The translations under genes and the position numbers were made by a program. From CBDDKS01 sp965230335 (lineage in GTDB: Bacteria > Pseudomonadota > Gammaproteobacteria > Enterobacterales > Kangiellaceae): a stretch of 64,000 bases of DNA. The notes under the pieces are model-generated. The model ran no database searches. It was not told the DNA's origin and saw only the letters and a list, made by a program, of their open reading frames with translations. Shown here piece by piece: positions 36,247 to 45,088 of this stretch (within the stretch, counting starts at the first letter, position 1; each line of letters starts with the position of its first letter). The stretch lies in contig CBDDKS010000006.1 in assembly GCA_965230335.1 (NCBI GenBank), positions 2,728,001 through 2,792,000 on the forward strand. Reading direction: 5' to 3'.

Positions 36247-37671
36247 ATGCTACATGTGTATAATAATCTAACACGACAAAAAGAAGTATTTAAACCTATA
36301 GAGCCCAAAAAAGTGGGTTTGTATGTTTGTGGTGTCACAGTTTATGATTTTTGTCATATAGGACATGGACGCACTTATGTTGCCTTTGATGTGATATTAC
36401 GTTATTTGAAATTTAGCGGGTATCAAGTTAATTATGTAAGAAATATTACAGATATTGATGACAAGATCATCAAACGTTCTCAGGAATCAGGGCAGTCCTG
36501 TCATGATATTACGGAGAGCTTTAGCAAAGAAATGTATCAGGACTTTGATCATTTAGGGATCACCCGCCCGAATAGTGAACCTAAAGCAACAGAATCTATC
36601 GGTGATATTATTGCTCTGATCCAGCTGTTGGTTGATAAAGGTGTGGCTTATCAAAGTGAGAATGGAGATGTGTATTTTTCTGTCTCCGCTTACAAAGATT
36701 ATGGTCAACTCAGTCGTCAAAATATGGCCGATTTAAGAGCTGGCAGCCGGGTGGATGTTGTTGATGCAAAGCGTGATACTTTGGATTTTGTGCTATGGAA
36801 GCAGGCAAAGCCCGGAGAACCTTCCTGGGAATCTCCATGGGGAGATGGACGTCCTGGCTGGCATATAGAGTGTTCTGCCATGACTAAATGCTGTTTAGGG
36901 ACTCATTTTGATATCCATGGTGGCGGTTCTGATTTGATGTTCCCGCATCATGAAAATGAAAGAGCACAATCTGTTGTTGCCAATGATGACAGTTTCGTCA
37001 ATTATTGGATGCATACGGGTATGGTACAGATCACCCGAGATGACGATGACGCAGCATCTCCTGAGAAAATGTCCAAGTCTTTAGGTAATTTTGTGACCAT
37101 TCGTGAGGCCTTAGAATCCCATCGACATGAAACCCTGCGTTACTTTTTGCTGTCCAGTCATTATCGCAGTCAATTGCATTATTCAAGCGAACAGTTAAAA
37201 GCAGCAGATTCAAGCTTGGAAAGACTTTATTTGGCTTTATTGGATATCAAGTTAACATCAGATGCTGAACTGCTGGAAGACTTTATTCAGCGTTTTAAGA
37301 AGGCAATGGATGATGACTTTAATACACCAGAGGCCATTGTTGTTTTATTTGAATTGGCTAAGATAGTGAATAAAGCGAAAAAAGACTTGTCACAGGTTGA
37401 AAATCAGAAGATAGCGCAAGATGCAGGCCTGACTTTAAAATATTTGGGAAATATTTTGGGTATTTTACAGTTAGATCCTCAGGCATTTTTACAAAGTGCC
37501 GCTGAGGATGAGCAACTGGATGAAGCGAGTATTGAGGGATTGATTGAAGAAAGAAATCAAGCCAGAGCACAAAAGCAGTTTCAACGGGCTGACGAGATTA
37601 GGGATGAGTTATTAGAAAAAGGGATTACATTAGAGGACAGTGCCAGTGGAACCCGATGGCGGCGTGAGTAA
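36247..37671 (+). CDS. cysS: Cysteine--tRNA ligase
   Basis: 474 residues, class I synthetase. It has the HIGH variant HIGHGRTYV near residue 37, the zinc Cys in LYVCGVT with a later Cys-His set (GWHIECSAM, HHENERAQS), and PEKMSKSLGN. The C-terminal anticodon-binding helical domain is present, ending LEDSASGTRWRRE. It charges tRNA-Cys. It is transcribed alone, divergent from ppiB. Confidence 0.98.
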   Translation: MLHVYNNLTRQKEVFKPIEPKKVGLYVCGVTVYDFCHIGHGRTYVAFDVILRYLKFSGYQVNYVRNITDIDDKIIKRSQESGQSCHDITESFSKEMYQDFDHLGITRPNSEPKATESIGDIIALIQLLVDKGVAYQSENGDVYFSVSAYKDYGQLSRQNMADLRAGSRVDVVDAKRDTLDFVLWKQAKPGEPSWESPWGDGRPGWHIECSAMTKCCLGTHFDIHGGGSDLMFPHHENERAQSVVANDDSFVNYWMHTGMVQITRDDDDAASPEKMSKSLGNFVTIREALESHRHETLRYFLLSSHYRSQLHYSSEQLKAADSSLERLYLALLDIKLTSDAELLEDFIQRFKKAMDDDFNTPEAIVVLFELAKIVNKAKKDLSQVENQKIAQDAGLTLKYLGNILGILQLDPQAFLQSAAEDEQLDEASIEGLIEERNQARAQKQFQRADEIRDELLEKGITLEDSASGTRWRRE

Positions 37672-37796
37672 TAACATTGAATGAAGAGTTATTATTTAAA
37701 CTGGTCGTACCTCTAAAATGGCCATCAAATGCATAATGCACAAGTGAAAACTTCTCTTATACTTTAATCTCAATTAAGAATAAATAAAGGTTTTTG

Positions 37797-38321
37797 ATGC
37801 AGCTAACCAGTCAGTATGAAAAAAATGAACTGTTACAGTGTGGTAAAGGTCAACTTGAAGGCCCAAATGGTAATGTAATAGCAAGATTACCGCTTCCCAA
37901 TATGCTAATGATTGATCGAATTCGTTGTATTACCAATCAGGGTGGGGAATTTGATAAAGGCTATATTGAAGCGGAGCTGGATATTCATCCAGATTTATGG
38001 TTTTTTGAGTGTCACTTTGAAACAGATCCGGTTATGCCAGGCTGTTTAGGCGTTGATGCCATGTGGCAATTGTGTGGTTTTTATTTATCCTGGTTGGGGC
38101 ATCCGGGCCGGGGAAGAGCTTTAGGCTCCGGTGAAACCAAATTTACCGGTCAGATACTGCCATCAGCAAAAAAAGTAACTTACCGAATTGATGTAAAACG
38201 AGTGATAGAACGTAAATTAAAATTGATGATTGCTGATGGGTCCGTGAGTGTGGACGGTCGGGAAATCTATACATCAAAAGATTTACGTGTTGGTTTATTT
38301 GAATCTACAGAAGACTTTTAA
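37797..38321 (+). CDS. fabA: 3-hydroxydecanoyl-ACP dehydratase/isomerase
   Basis: 174 residues. The hot-dog fold active site is FFECHFETDPVMPGCLGVDAMWQ with the catalytic His, and the second half has LGSGETKFTGQILP. FabA both dehydrates and isomerises C10 intermediates, beginning anaerobic unsaturated fatty acid synthesis. A TTG precedes the ATG in frame; the ATG at 37797 with aaagg upstream is preferred. It is in an operon with fabB, 13 bp on. Confidence 0.98.
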   Translation: MQLTSQYEKNELLQCGKGQLEGPNGNVIARLPLPNMLMIDRIRCITNQGGEFDKGYIEAELDIHPDLWFFECHFETDPVMPGCLGVDAMWQLCGFYLSWLGHPGRGRALGSGETKFTGQILPSAKKVTYRIDVKRVIERKLKLMIADGSVSVDGREIYTSKDLRVGLFESTEDF

Positions 38322-38334
38322 CTAGGTACCCATT

Positions 38335-39549
38335 ATGAAGCGAGTTGTCATTACAGGTATGGGCATTGTTTCCTGCCTTGGAAATAATGTGAGTGAGGTG
38401 ACTGAATCATTAAAATCAGGCCGTTCAGGTATTCGTTTTATGGAAGATTATAAAAAATTTGGTTTAAGAAGTCAGGTGGCAGGGCGGCCCAATATTGATG
38501 TTTCAGAGCACATAGAACGCAAGGCATTACGTTTTATGGCAGAGCCAGCGGCTTATGCATACATTTCAATGAAACAGGCCATTCAAGATGCAGGACTTTC
38601 TGAAGACCAGGTATCCAATGTTCGTACGGGCATTATTGCGGGGTCGGGCGGTGGTTCACAAAAAACCCAGGTGGAAGCGGTCAATACGACTCTGGAAAAA
38701 GGTGTCAAGCGTGTTGGACCTTATGCTGTGCCTAAAACCATGTCCAGTACTGTATCAGCCTGTTTGGCAACACCTTTTAAAATTAAAGGTGTGAATTACA
38801 CCATTTCTTCTGCATGTGCAACCAGTGCCCATTGTATCGGTAATGCTTATGAACAAATTTTAATGGGTAAGCAGGATGTGATGTTCGCAGGTGGTGGAGA
38901 AGAAGAAGATTGGCGAATGACATTGTTATTTGATGCGATGGGCGCGTTATCTTCAAAATATAATGACTCACCTGAAACAGCGTCACGCCCTTACGATGAG
39001 ACCAGAGATGGTTTTGTGATATCGTCTGGTGGTGGTATGTTGGTATTGGAAGAGTTAGAGCATGCAAAAGCACGTGGTGCCAGAATTTACGCTGAACTGG
39101 TCGGTTATGGCGCAACATCCGATGGCTTTGATATGGTAGCACCATCTGGTGAAGGTGCTGTTCGTTGTATGCAACAGGCATTACACAATGTGGAAGGCCC
39201 CATCGATTATATCAATACTCATGGCACCAGCACACCCGTTGGTGATATTGCAGAATTGAACGCCTTAAAAGAAATTTTTGGTAACGAATTACCAAAGATC
39301 AGTTCGACAAAGTCATTAGCTGGACACTCTTTGGGAGCAACCAGTGTTCATGAAGCCATTTATAGTTTACTCATGATGGAACATAGCTTTATTGCTGGTT
39401 CAGCTAATATTGGGCAGTTAGATCCAGGAGCTGAAGGTTTTCCAATTGTGACAAGTCGACAGGATGATGTCAGTTTGCATCGAATTGTGTCGAATAGCTT
39501 TGGTTTTGGCGGTACTAACGCATCATTGGTTTTTGAAAAATATCATTAG
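38335..39549 (+). CDS. fabB: Beta-ketoacyl-ACP synthase I
   Basis: 404 residues with the Cys-His-His triad in SSACATSAH, NTHGTSTPVGD and LAGHSLGATSVHE, and the C-terminal NSFGFGGTNAS. FabB elongates the cis-3-decenoyl product of FabA, so the pair commits carbon to unsaturated fatty acids. Its last 4 bp overlap the end of the convergent rnfE. Confidence 0.98.
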   Translation: MKRVVITGMGIVSCLGNNVSEVTESLKSGRSGIRFMEDYKKFGLRSQVAGRPNIDVSEHIERKALRFMAEPAAYAYISMKQAIQDAGLSEDQVSNVRTGIIAGSGGGSQKTQVEAVNTTLEKGVKRVGPYAVPKTMSSTVSACLATPFKIKGVNYTISSACATSAHCIGNAYEQILMGKQDVMFAGGGEEEDWRMTLLFDAMGALSSKYNDSPETASRPYDETRDGFVISSGGGMLVLEELEHAKARGARIYAELVGYGATSDGFDMVAPSGEGAVRCMQQALHNVEGPIDYINTHGTSTPVGDIAELNALKEIFGNELPKISSTKSLAGHSLGATSVHEAIYSLLMMEHSFIAGSANIGQLDPGAEGFPIVTSRQDDVSLHRIVSNSFGFGGTNASLVFEKYH

Positions 39550-40199
39550 GCGTTGTTATTCTTTTTTTCATCCAAACTGTTTTTTAAGGCAATAAGCAAT
39601 CCAAGACCAAAAAAAGCACCTGGCGGCAATGCCGCCAACAAAAAACTCTGATCAAAAGAAAAAATCTGTAGTGTCCAATTTTCTGTCCATGTTCCAAGCA
39701 GTTGTTCAATTCCAGAAAATAGAGTGCCAGAAGACAAGATTTCTCTTAGGGCGCCTAATAGAGTAAGGACACATAAAAAACCAATACCATGTCCCAGTCC
39801 ATCAATAAAAGAGGGTAGCCAGTTGTTTCTTGATGCAAAGACTTCAGCTCTTGCCAGGATAGCGCAATTGGTTACAATTAAAGGAATAAAAATACCTAAG
39901 GATAGAAATAACGAGTAACTGATGGCTTGTAAGAGCAGTTCAATAACGGTGACACCTGTGGCAATTAACAAAATAAAAATAGGAATACGTAAATGAAAAG
40001 GAATCCAGTGTCGACATAAAGAAACACAAACGTTGGATCCCACTAATACAAATAGAGTTGCGATACCTAAAGTAAAACCATTGATGGTGGTATTACTGAC
40101 AGCCAGTAATGGACACAAGCCCAATAACTGAACAATGCCAGGGTTGTTATGCCATAGACCCTGTATAAAAATAGTGTGTAAATGGGAATTATTTTGCAT
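39546..40199 (-). CDS. rnfE: Electron transport complex subunit RnfE
   Basis: A 217-residue integral membrane protein with about six hydrophobic helices. NPGIVQLLGLCPLLAVSNT and IPLIVTNCAILARAEVFA carry the two conserved Cys regions also found in its paralogue RnfA. Rnf couples ferredoxin:NAD+ electron transfer to ion movement, or (as Rsx) resets SoxR. It is the last gene of the operon. The nth gene that follows it in E. coli is not here; fabB is met head-on instead. Confidence 0.95.
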   Translation of the reverse strand: MQNNSHLHTIFIQGLWHNNPGIVQLLGLCPLLAVSNTTINGFTLGIATLFVLVGSNVCVSLCRHWIPFHLRIPIFILLIATGVTVIELLLQAISYSLFLSLGIFIPLIVTNCAILARAEVFASRNNWLPSFIDGLGHGIGFLCVLTLLGALREILSSGTLFSGIEQLLGTWTENWTLQIFSFDQSFLLAALPPGAFFGLGLLIALKNSLDEKKNNNA

Positions 40200-40897
40200 C
40201 AGGATTCAGGTAATGAAATAGGTTGACAGTGATGATACCAGTCTTTTGACTGAAAGTTTTTATTTTGTGGTGTGTGTAAAAGCAATGGTTGGTATTGTTG
40301 AAATGTCTGTAGTGTTTGATAAATAGCATCAACCAATGCACGTGATGTAATGGTTGCACCTGTTATTGCATCAAAGTGACCGCCATCTTGTTGAAGAATC
40401 CAGCGCTCTTTTTTGGGATTGAGTAATGAAGTATTTGAAAATTGAGACAACCAGTTACTTTTTTGAGCTTCAATTCGATCACCTAACCCTGGTGTTTCCT
40501 GATGTTTCAGAATATTGATTTTGGATACGGTTAAATGATGAGACACATTAATAAAAAAAGATATTGAACCATTATAACCTTTCAAAGTATGTGCTTGAAT
40601 AATGATGTTTTCCAGTTTCTGCTTATGCCAGGCTCGGTAAATATTAGCATGCCAGAATACATCGGTTTGTTCTGGAATAGGCAATTGAAGACAATCCAGT
40701 TCATAATCAACAGAAAGTGAGGGTGTATTTTTTGTATTCAATGTTGCCAATAAACTTTGCTGTTGATATTGGCGTTGCTGTTTTTGTATAGAACTTTGTG
40801 TTGCTTTTTGAATCACCAGAATAAGAAGAATACAGACAAAAGCAAAACCTGATAATATGAAAGCAAATTTAAAGGATGCCGATGTATTCATAATCAA
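40199..40897 (-). CDS. rnfG: Electron transport complex subunit RnfG
   Basis: A 232-residue protein with one N-terminal membrane helix and a periplasmic FMN-binding domain. The covalent FMN site is the Thr in FDAITGATITSRA. Upstream is GYNGSISFFINVS and HQETPGLGDRIE, standard for RnfG. It overlaps rnfE by one base. Confidence 0.96.
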   Translation of the reverse strand: MIMNTSASFKFAFILSGFAFVCILLILVIQKATQSSIQKQQRQYQQQSLLATLNTKNTPSLSVDYELDCLQLPIPEQTDVFWHANIYRAWHKQKLENIIIQAHTLKGYNGSISFFINVSHHLTVSKINILKHQETPGLGDRIEAQKSNWLSQFSNTSLLNPKKERWILQQDGGHFDAITGATITSRALVDAIYQTLQTFQQYQPLLLHTPQNKNFQSKDWYHHCQPISLPES

Positions 40898-40898
40898 T

Positions 40899-41945
40899 TT
40901 ATATTAAAAACTTTTTACGATAAAAACGGTCAAGTAATGGAACACAGAGGTTCATTAGCAAAACAGAAAAGGCAATAGCATCTGGGTAACCGCCAAATTC
41001 TCGAATAAGCAATATAAGAAACCCCAGGCTGATACCAAAAATAACTTGTGCTTTTTTTACTGAAGGTGACGTCACAGGATCTGTCGCAATAAACCAGGCA
41101 CCTAACATGGTTGCTCCTGTGAAAAGGTGGAAGAGTGGAGAAGAAAATCGACTTGGGTCATAAAAAAATAATAGGCTGGAAAAAATTAACAGACTGCCTA
41201 ACAGTGCACAAGGAATATGCCAGGTAATGATTTTTCGGTAAAGTAATAGTAGACCGCCTAAAAGAAAACCACTATTGACCCAGTGCCATGGGTTTTTTAA
41301 AAAAGAGGTAAAAGGTAATGTTGTTTGTATTTCCTGCAGAGTATATCCCTGGGTTAATTGTGTTTTGACTGTGTCTAAAGGTGTTGCCAGTGTGACAGCA
41401 TCAAAACTTTTGGTATAGATTTGAATATTTTGCATCTGTGTATCAGTGCCAGTAAAAATTAAATGCAAACAGTCCAGAAATGAAACACTGTGCTGTGTTA
41501 ATGCAGTGGGTAATGGCCATTGCGTCATAGATTGTGGAAAAGCAATGATTAATAACACATAAGCAGACATTGCTGGGTTAAAAATATTATGTCCTAAACC
41601 ACCATAAAGATGTTTGGCAAAAACAATAGCAAAAAAAACACCAATGGCTGAAATCCACCAGGGTGCCAGTGTCGGAAGTGAAATGGCAATGAGTAATGCA
41701 GTGATCATTGCACTGTAATCTTTTAATACATAGTGGATATTTTTTTTTCTTAATTTAAGTACGCTTGCTTCAAAAACAATGGCAAATACAAGACATAATA
41801 TCATTTGTATGAGCACACCCCAGCCAAAGAATATCACTAAGATAAAAATACCTATTAATAGAGCAAGAGAGACCTCCAACATAATATGGCTGACATTACG
41901 TTGATTCAATAGGTTCTCGTTGTTAAGGATAGAATGTCGTGTCAT
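40899..41945 (-). CDS. rnfD: Electron transport complex subunit RnfD
   Basis: A 348-residue multi-spanning membrane protein. The FMN-attachment loop is FDAVTLATPLDTVK, with the Thr as acceptor. GGLGHNIFNPAMSAYV and WFIATDPVTSPS are conserved family blocks. It overlaps rnfC by 4 bp. Confidence 0.96.
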   Translation of the reverse strand: MTRHSILNNENLLNQRNVSHIMLEVSLALLIGIFILVIFFGWGVLIQMILCLVFAIVFEASVLKLRKKNIHYVLKDYSAMITALLIAISLPTLAPWWISAIGVFFAIVFAKHLYGGLGHNIFNPAMSAYVLLIIAFPQSMTQWPLPTALTQHSVSFLDCLHLIFTGTDTQMQNIQIYTKSFDAVTLATPLDTVKTQLTQGYTLQEIQTTLPFTSFLKNPWHWVNSGFLLGGLLLLYRKIITWHIPCALLGSLLIFSSLLFFYDPSRFSSPLFHLFTGATMLGAWFIATDPVTSPSVKKAQVIFGISLGFLILLIREFGGYPDAIAFSVLLMNLCVPLLDRFYRKKFLI

Positions 41946-43507
41946 GGTGTATTGTTTTTTTCTTTGGCACGAGCCAGTGCTGCAGCAATCGCCGACTTTT
42001 TATCTTTGACACTGGTTTCGGATAAGGTGTTTTCGTGTTGTTGATGTGACAAAGTGTTATTTTGTTCGATTGATTTTTCCAGGCGCTTTTGTCTTTGTTC
42101 ATAACGTTGTTTGGCATGTTGTGCCTGAAGTTGAAGCTCATCCTGATGACGGCAGTGTGACTTTGCAATTTGGTAGTAATCGACCAGAGGAATATGGCTT
42201 GGACAAACCCAGGAGCAGGCACCACATTCAGTGCAGTCAAAAAGTCCATATGTTTTGGCTTTTTGAAAATCACCACCTTGCGTATACCAGTAGAGTTGTT
42301 GAGGTAATAATTCTTCTGGACAAACCTTACTGCATTCGTCACAACGAATACAGGGAGAAGCCTGTTGTGTTTCTGAAGAAGCAGTCGATTGTACTATTAA
42401 AATACAATTGGTGGTTGCTAAAAGAGGCGATCTTGTGTCCTGTAAAGTAAATCCCATCAATGGTCCACCAATATGTACCTGATAGGGTTTGTCCATTGCC
42501 AATTGATCGACAATGTCTTGAATGGGTGTACCAATAGGTAACCGGTAATTACCTGGATGCTGACAGGCATTTCCTGCAATAGTCACAATACGATCCGTTA
42601 ATGCTTCTCCTTGAGTAATGGCTTTATATCCTGCAACGAGTGTTGCAATATTTTGAATCAGAATGCCCTGTTGAGTTGGTTTTTGTCCAGGATTGAGTTT
42701 TTTTCCTGTGGTTAATTGAATTAATTGTCTTTCACTGCCGCTGGGATAAAGTGTCGGTAAAATACAGAGCTTAATGGTCGGTTGATTATCCTGTAAAGCT
42801 TGATGATAGGCTTCTAAATGATGCATCAGACAATCAATCGCTTTTTGCTTATTGCTTTCAATACCAATGATACATTCGTTAATATGGAAGTGTTGGGCAA
42901 TGGTATGAATGGCTGAAATACATAATGGGGCGTCTTCTTGCACCAAACGATCATCACAGCAGATATAAGGCTCACACTCTGCAATATTAACAATGAGTGT
43001 ATGAATAGAAGCATTGAGCTTTTGATGCATGGGAAAACCTGCACCACCTAAACCCACAATACCGCATTCAGCAAATCGTTGTAACAGGGTTTGGGATGAT
43101 ATTTTTTCAACAGGCAGAGGTGTTCTTTGAAAAATATTTTGTTGACCATCTGTTTCAATAATGATGGAGTCAATGGCTTGACCGGATGGGTGTGTACTGG
43201 GAAAGGGTTTGATGTCGGAAATGACGCCAGAGCGTGAAGCAATGAGCGCGGCTTTTTGCAAATGCATATCTTGGATTAAAGCTTCACCCTGTTGAACATA
43301 AGCACCGATACGTTTTTTTATAGATGAAGAATGATAGCCTGCTGTCTCCCAGTGTTTGCCTGTTTCCAGAGGAAAGATCAAGGTTTTTGGTAAAGCCAGT
43401 GTTTGAATAGGAATGTGATGAATCTCCGATTTATGTTCTGGCGGAGTGATGCCTCCATAAATCGGAAAAGGTTGTGTCAGCCAATGAGAACGAGAGACAG
43501 GATTCAT
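41942..43507 (-). CDS. rnfC: Electron transport complex subunit RnfC
   Basis: A 521-residue peripheral protein that takes or gives electrons to NAD(H). It has the nucleotide/FMN-binding segment GLGGAGFPMHQKL and IVNIAECEPYICCDDRL, and two 4Fe-4S sites, CIRCDECSKVCPEELLP and CTECGACSWVCPSHIPL. The C-terminal tail is short and Gln/Lys-rich, ending in a single AAALARAKEKN motif. In enterobacterial RnfC that Ala-rich unit is repeated many times. Confidence 0.97.
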   Translation of the reverse strand: MNPVSRSHWLTQPFPIYGGITPPEHKSEIHHIPIQTLALPKTLIFPLETGKHWETAGYHSSSIKKRIGAYVQQGEALIQDMHLQKAALIASRSGVISDIKPFPSTHPSGQAIDSIIIETDGQQNIFQRTPLPVEKISSQTLLQRFAECGIVGLGGAGFPMHQKLNASIHTLIVNIAECEPYICCDDRLVQEDAPLCISAIHTIAQHFHINECIIGIESNKQKAIDCLMHHLEAYHQALQDNQPTIKLCILPTLYPSGSERQLIQLTTGKKLNPGQKPTQQGILIQNIATLVAGYKAITQGEALTDRIVTIAGNACQHPGNYRLPIGTPIQDIVDQLAMDKPYQVHIGGPLMGFTLQDTRSPLLATTNCILIVQSTASSETQQASPCIRCDECSKVCPEELLPQQLYWYTQGGDFQKAKTYGLFDCTECGACSWVCPSHIPLVDYYQIAKSHCRHQDELQLQAQHAKQRYEQRQKRLEKSIEQNNTLSHQQHENTLSETSVKDKKSAIAAALARAKEKNNTP

Positions 43508-44062
43508 TTAAAGTAATTGACTGTGAATTAAGTCTTTAGGATGAATGGGATGCCATGCATTTAATGGCTGTTGTTTAGGAATCATGTCAATACAATCGAC
43601 TGGACAGGGCGGTAAACATAAATCACATCCCGTACATTCATCGGTAATGACGGTATGCATCCATTTAGCAGTGCCCACAATGGCATCAACCGGACAGGCT
43701 TCGATACATTTTGCACAACCAATACAATCCTCTTCCCGAATGATAGCCACTCTGGGTTCACTGAATGATAAAGCGTCGTCCAGAGGAATAATGGGTTTGC
43801 CCAATAATTCTGCTAGTGCATGAATGGTTGCTTCTCCACCAGGAGGACATCGATTAATAGCCTCTCCTTCGGCAATGGCTTTTGCATAAGGCAAACAGCC
43901 TGGATAATGGCATTGGGCACATTGTGTCTGCGGTAAACATTGATTGATGGCGTCAACTAAAGTATTTTCTGATGATTGAAAATGGTAATAGGCCAGACTG
44001 ATTAAAAAACCCAACAGAAAAATCAGTAAAACCAAACATAAAATGGCTATGATGGAAGACAT
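43508..44062 (-). CDS. rnfB: Electron transport complex subunit RnfB
   Basis: A 184-residue ferredoxin-like protein with one N-terminal membrane helix. It has the 4Fe-4S motif CAQCHYPGCLPYA followed by a two-cluster domain, CIGCAKCIEACP and CTGCDLCLPPCP. It passes electrons between soluble ferredoxin and the membrane complex. Its frame meets rnfC with no gap. Confidence 0.97.
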   Translation of the reverse strand: MSSIIAILCLVLLIFLLGFLISLAYYHFQSSENTLVDAINQCLPQTQCAQCHYPGCLPYAKAIAEGEAINRCPPGGEATIHALAELLGKPIIPLDDALSFSEPRVAIIREEDCIGCAKCIEACPVDAIVGTAKWMHTVITDECTGCDLCLPPCPVDCIDMIPKQQPLNAWHPIHPKDLIHSQLL

Positions 44063-44063
44063 G

Positions 44064-44645
44064 TTATTCTTTAATTAACCCAGTGAATCCCATAAATGCC
44101 AAAGACATAAAACCTGCGGTGATTAAGGCTATTGCAGGCCCTTTGAAAGGTGAGGGAATATCTGCAGATTCCAGGTGTTCGCGCAAACTGGAAAAAATGA
44201 TCAACACTAATGAAAACCCCAAAGCGGCACCAATACCATACACAATCGAATCAATAAAGGTATTGGCCTGACGTATGTTCAGTAAAGCAACACCTAAAAC
44301 GGCACAGTTGGTTGTAATTAATGGAAGGAACAACCCTAATACCTGATGTAATAAAGGGCTGGTTTTTTGCATAATGATTTCTGTGAGTTGAACAATGGCT
44401 GCTATGACAACAATAAAAGACAGTGTACTTAAATAAGTGAGATCGAACGGAATTAATAAATAAGTATGGATAATATAGCTGGTACCAGAAGCGATAGTTA
44501 GAACAAAGGTTGTGGCCAATGACATACCAATAGCTGAGTCAATTCGATTTGAGATACCCATAAAAGGGCACAATCCTAAAAATTTAGTTAGCACAAAATT
44601 ATTGACTAAAACAGTGCTGATAATAATTAAAAGGCTATCGCTCAT
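44064..44645 (-). CDS. rnfA: Electron transport complex subunit RnfA
   Basis: A 193-residue, six-helix membrane protein. NFVLTKFLGLCPFMGISNR and PLITTNCAVLGVALLN hold the conserved Cys residues that place an iron-sulfur cluster within the membrane. It is the first gene of rnfABCDGE, all six of which are complete and tightly packed. Confidence 0.97.
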   Translation of the reverse strand: MSDSLLIIISTVLVNNFVLTKFLGLCPFMGISNRIDSAIGMSLATTFVLTIASGTSYIIHTYLLIPFDLTYLSTLSFIVVIAAIVQLTEIIMQKTSPLLHQVLGLFLPLITTNCAVLGVALLNIRQANTFIDSIVYGIGAALGFSLVLIIFSSLREHLESADIPSPFKGPAIALITAGFMSLAFMGFTGLIKE

Positions 44646-45088
44646 GGTAGTGACTTAGCTATTAAAAGCTATATTATCTCTTATTTTCAATGATAGCACC
44701 TACTTTTTTATTGATAAATTTAGAGCCTGTTTATCTTTTATAGGTTAAGCCTGTAAAAGCTTCTATGACAGAATGACGAGTGATGTTGGATTATTATCAA
44801 TCAGTGATGAGTGTCCAGAATGAAGCGTTACCTCTTGATTTTTTTATAGAATGAATGTGAAAAATTGTGATACAGATCTCGGAAGAAGACATCAATTGAA
44901 AATAGTATTTAATGGACAATAAAAAAATAAAAAATCGATTCAATCAAAATGATTCACTGTATTGTTTGATAAAGTCAGATGCTTTAAAAACATGTGTGTT
45001 TATGCTGAGTGTTTTTTCTAAAGCATAGTGATTGAATATAAAAAAATAGATTTTTGTTTCATATAACATTCACTTTGGGTAAAAAATA
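44646..45088. other. Intergenic region between rnfA and the GH43-GH26 gene
   Basis: 443 bp, very AT-rich, with divergent genes on each side. It must hold both promoters. I see an 8-bp inverted repeat (atgcttta near 44980, taaagcat near 45020) that could be a regulator site, but no coding frame, RNA gene or clear -35/-10 pair. Confidence 0.5.
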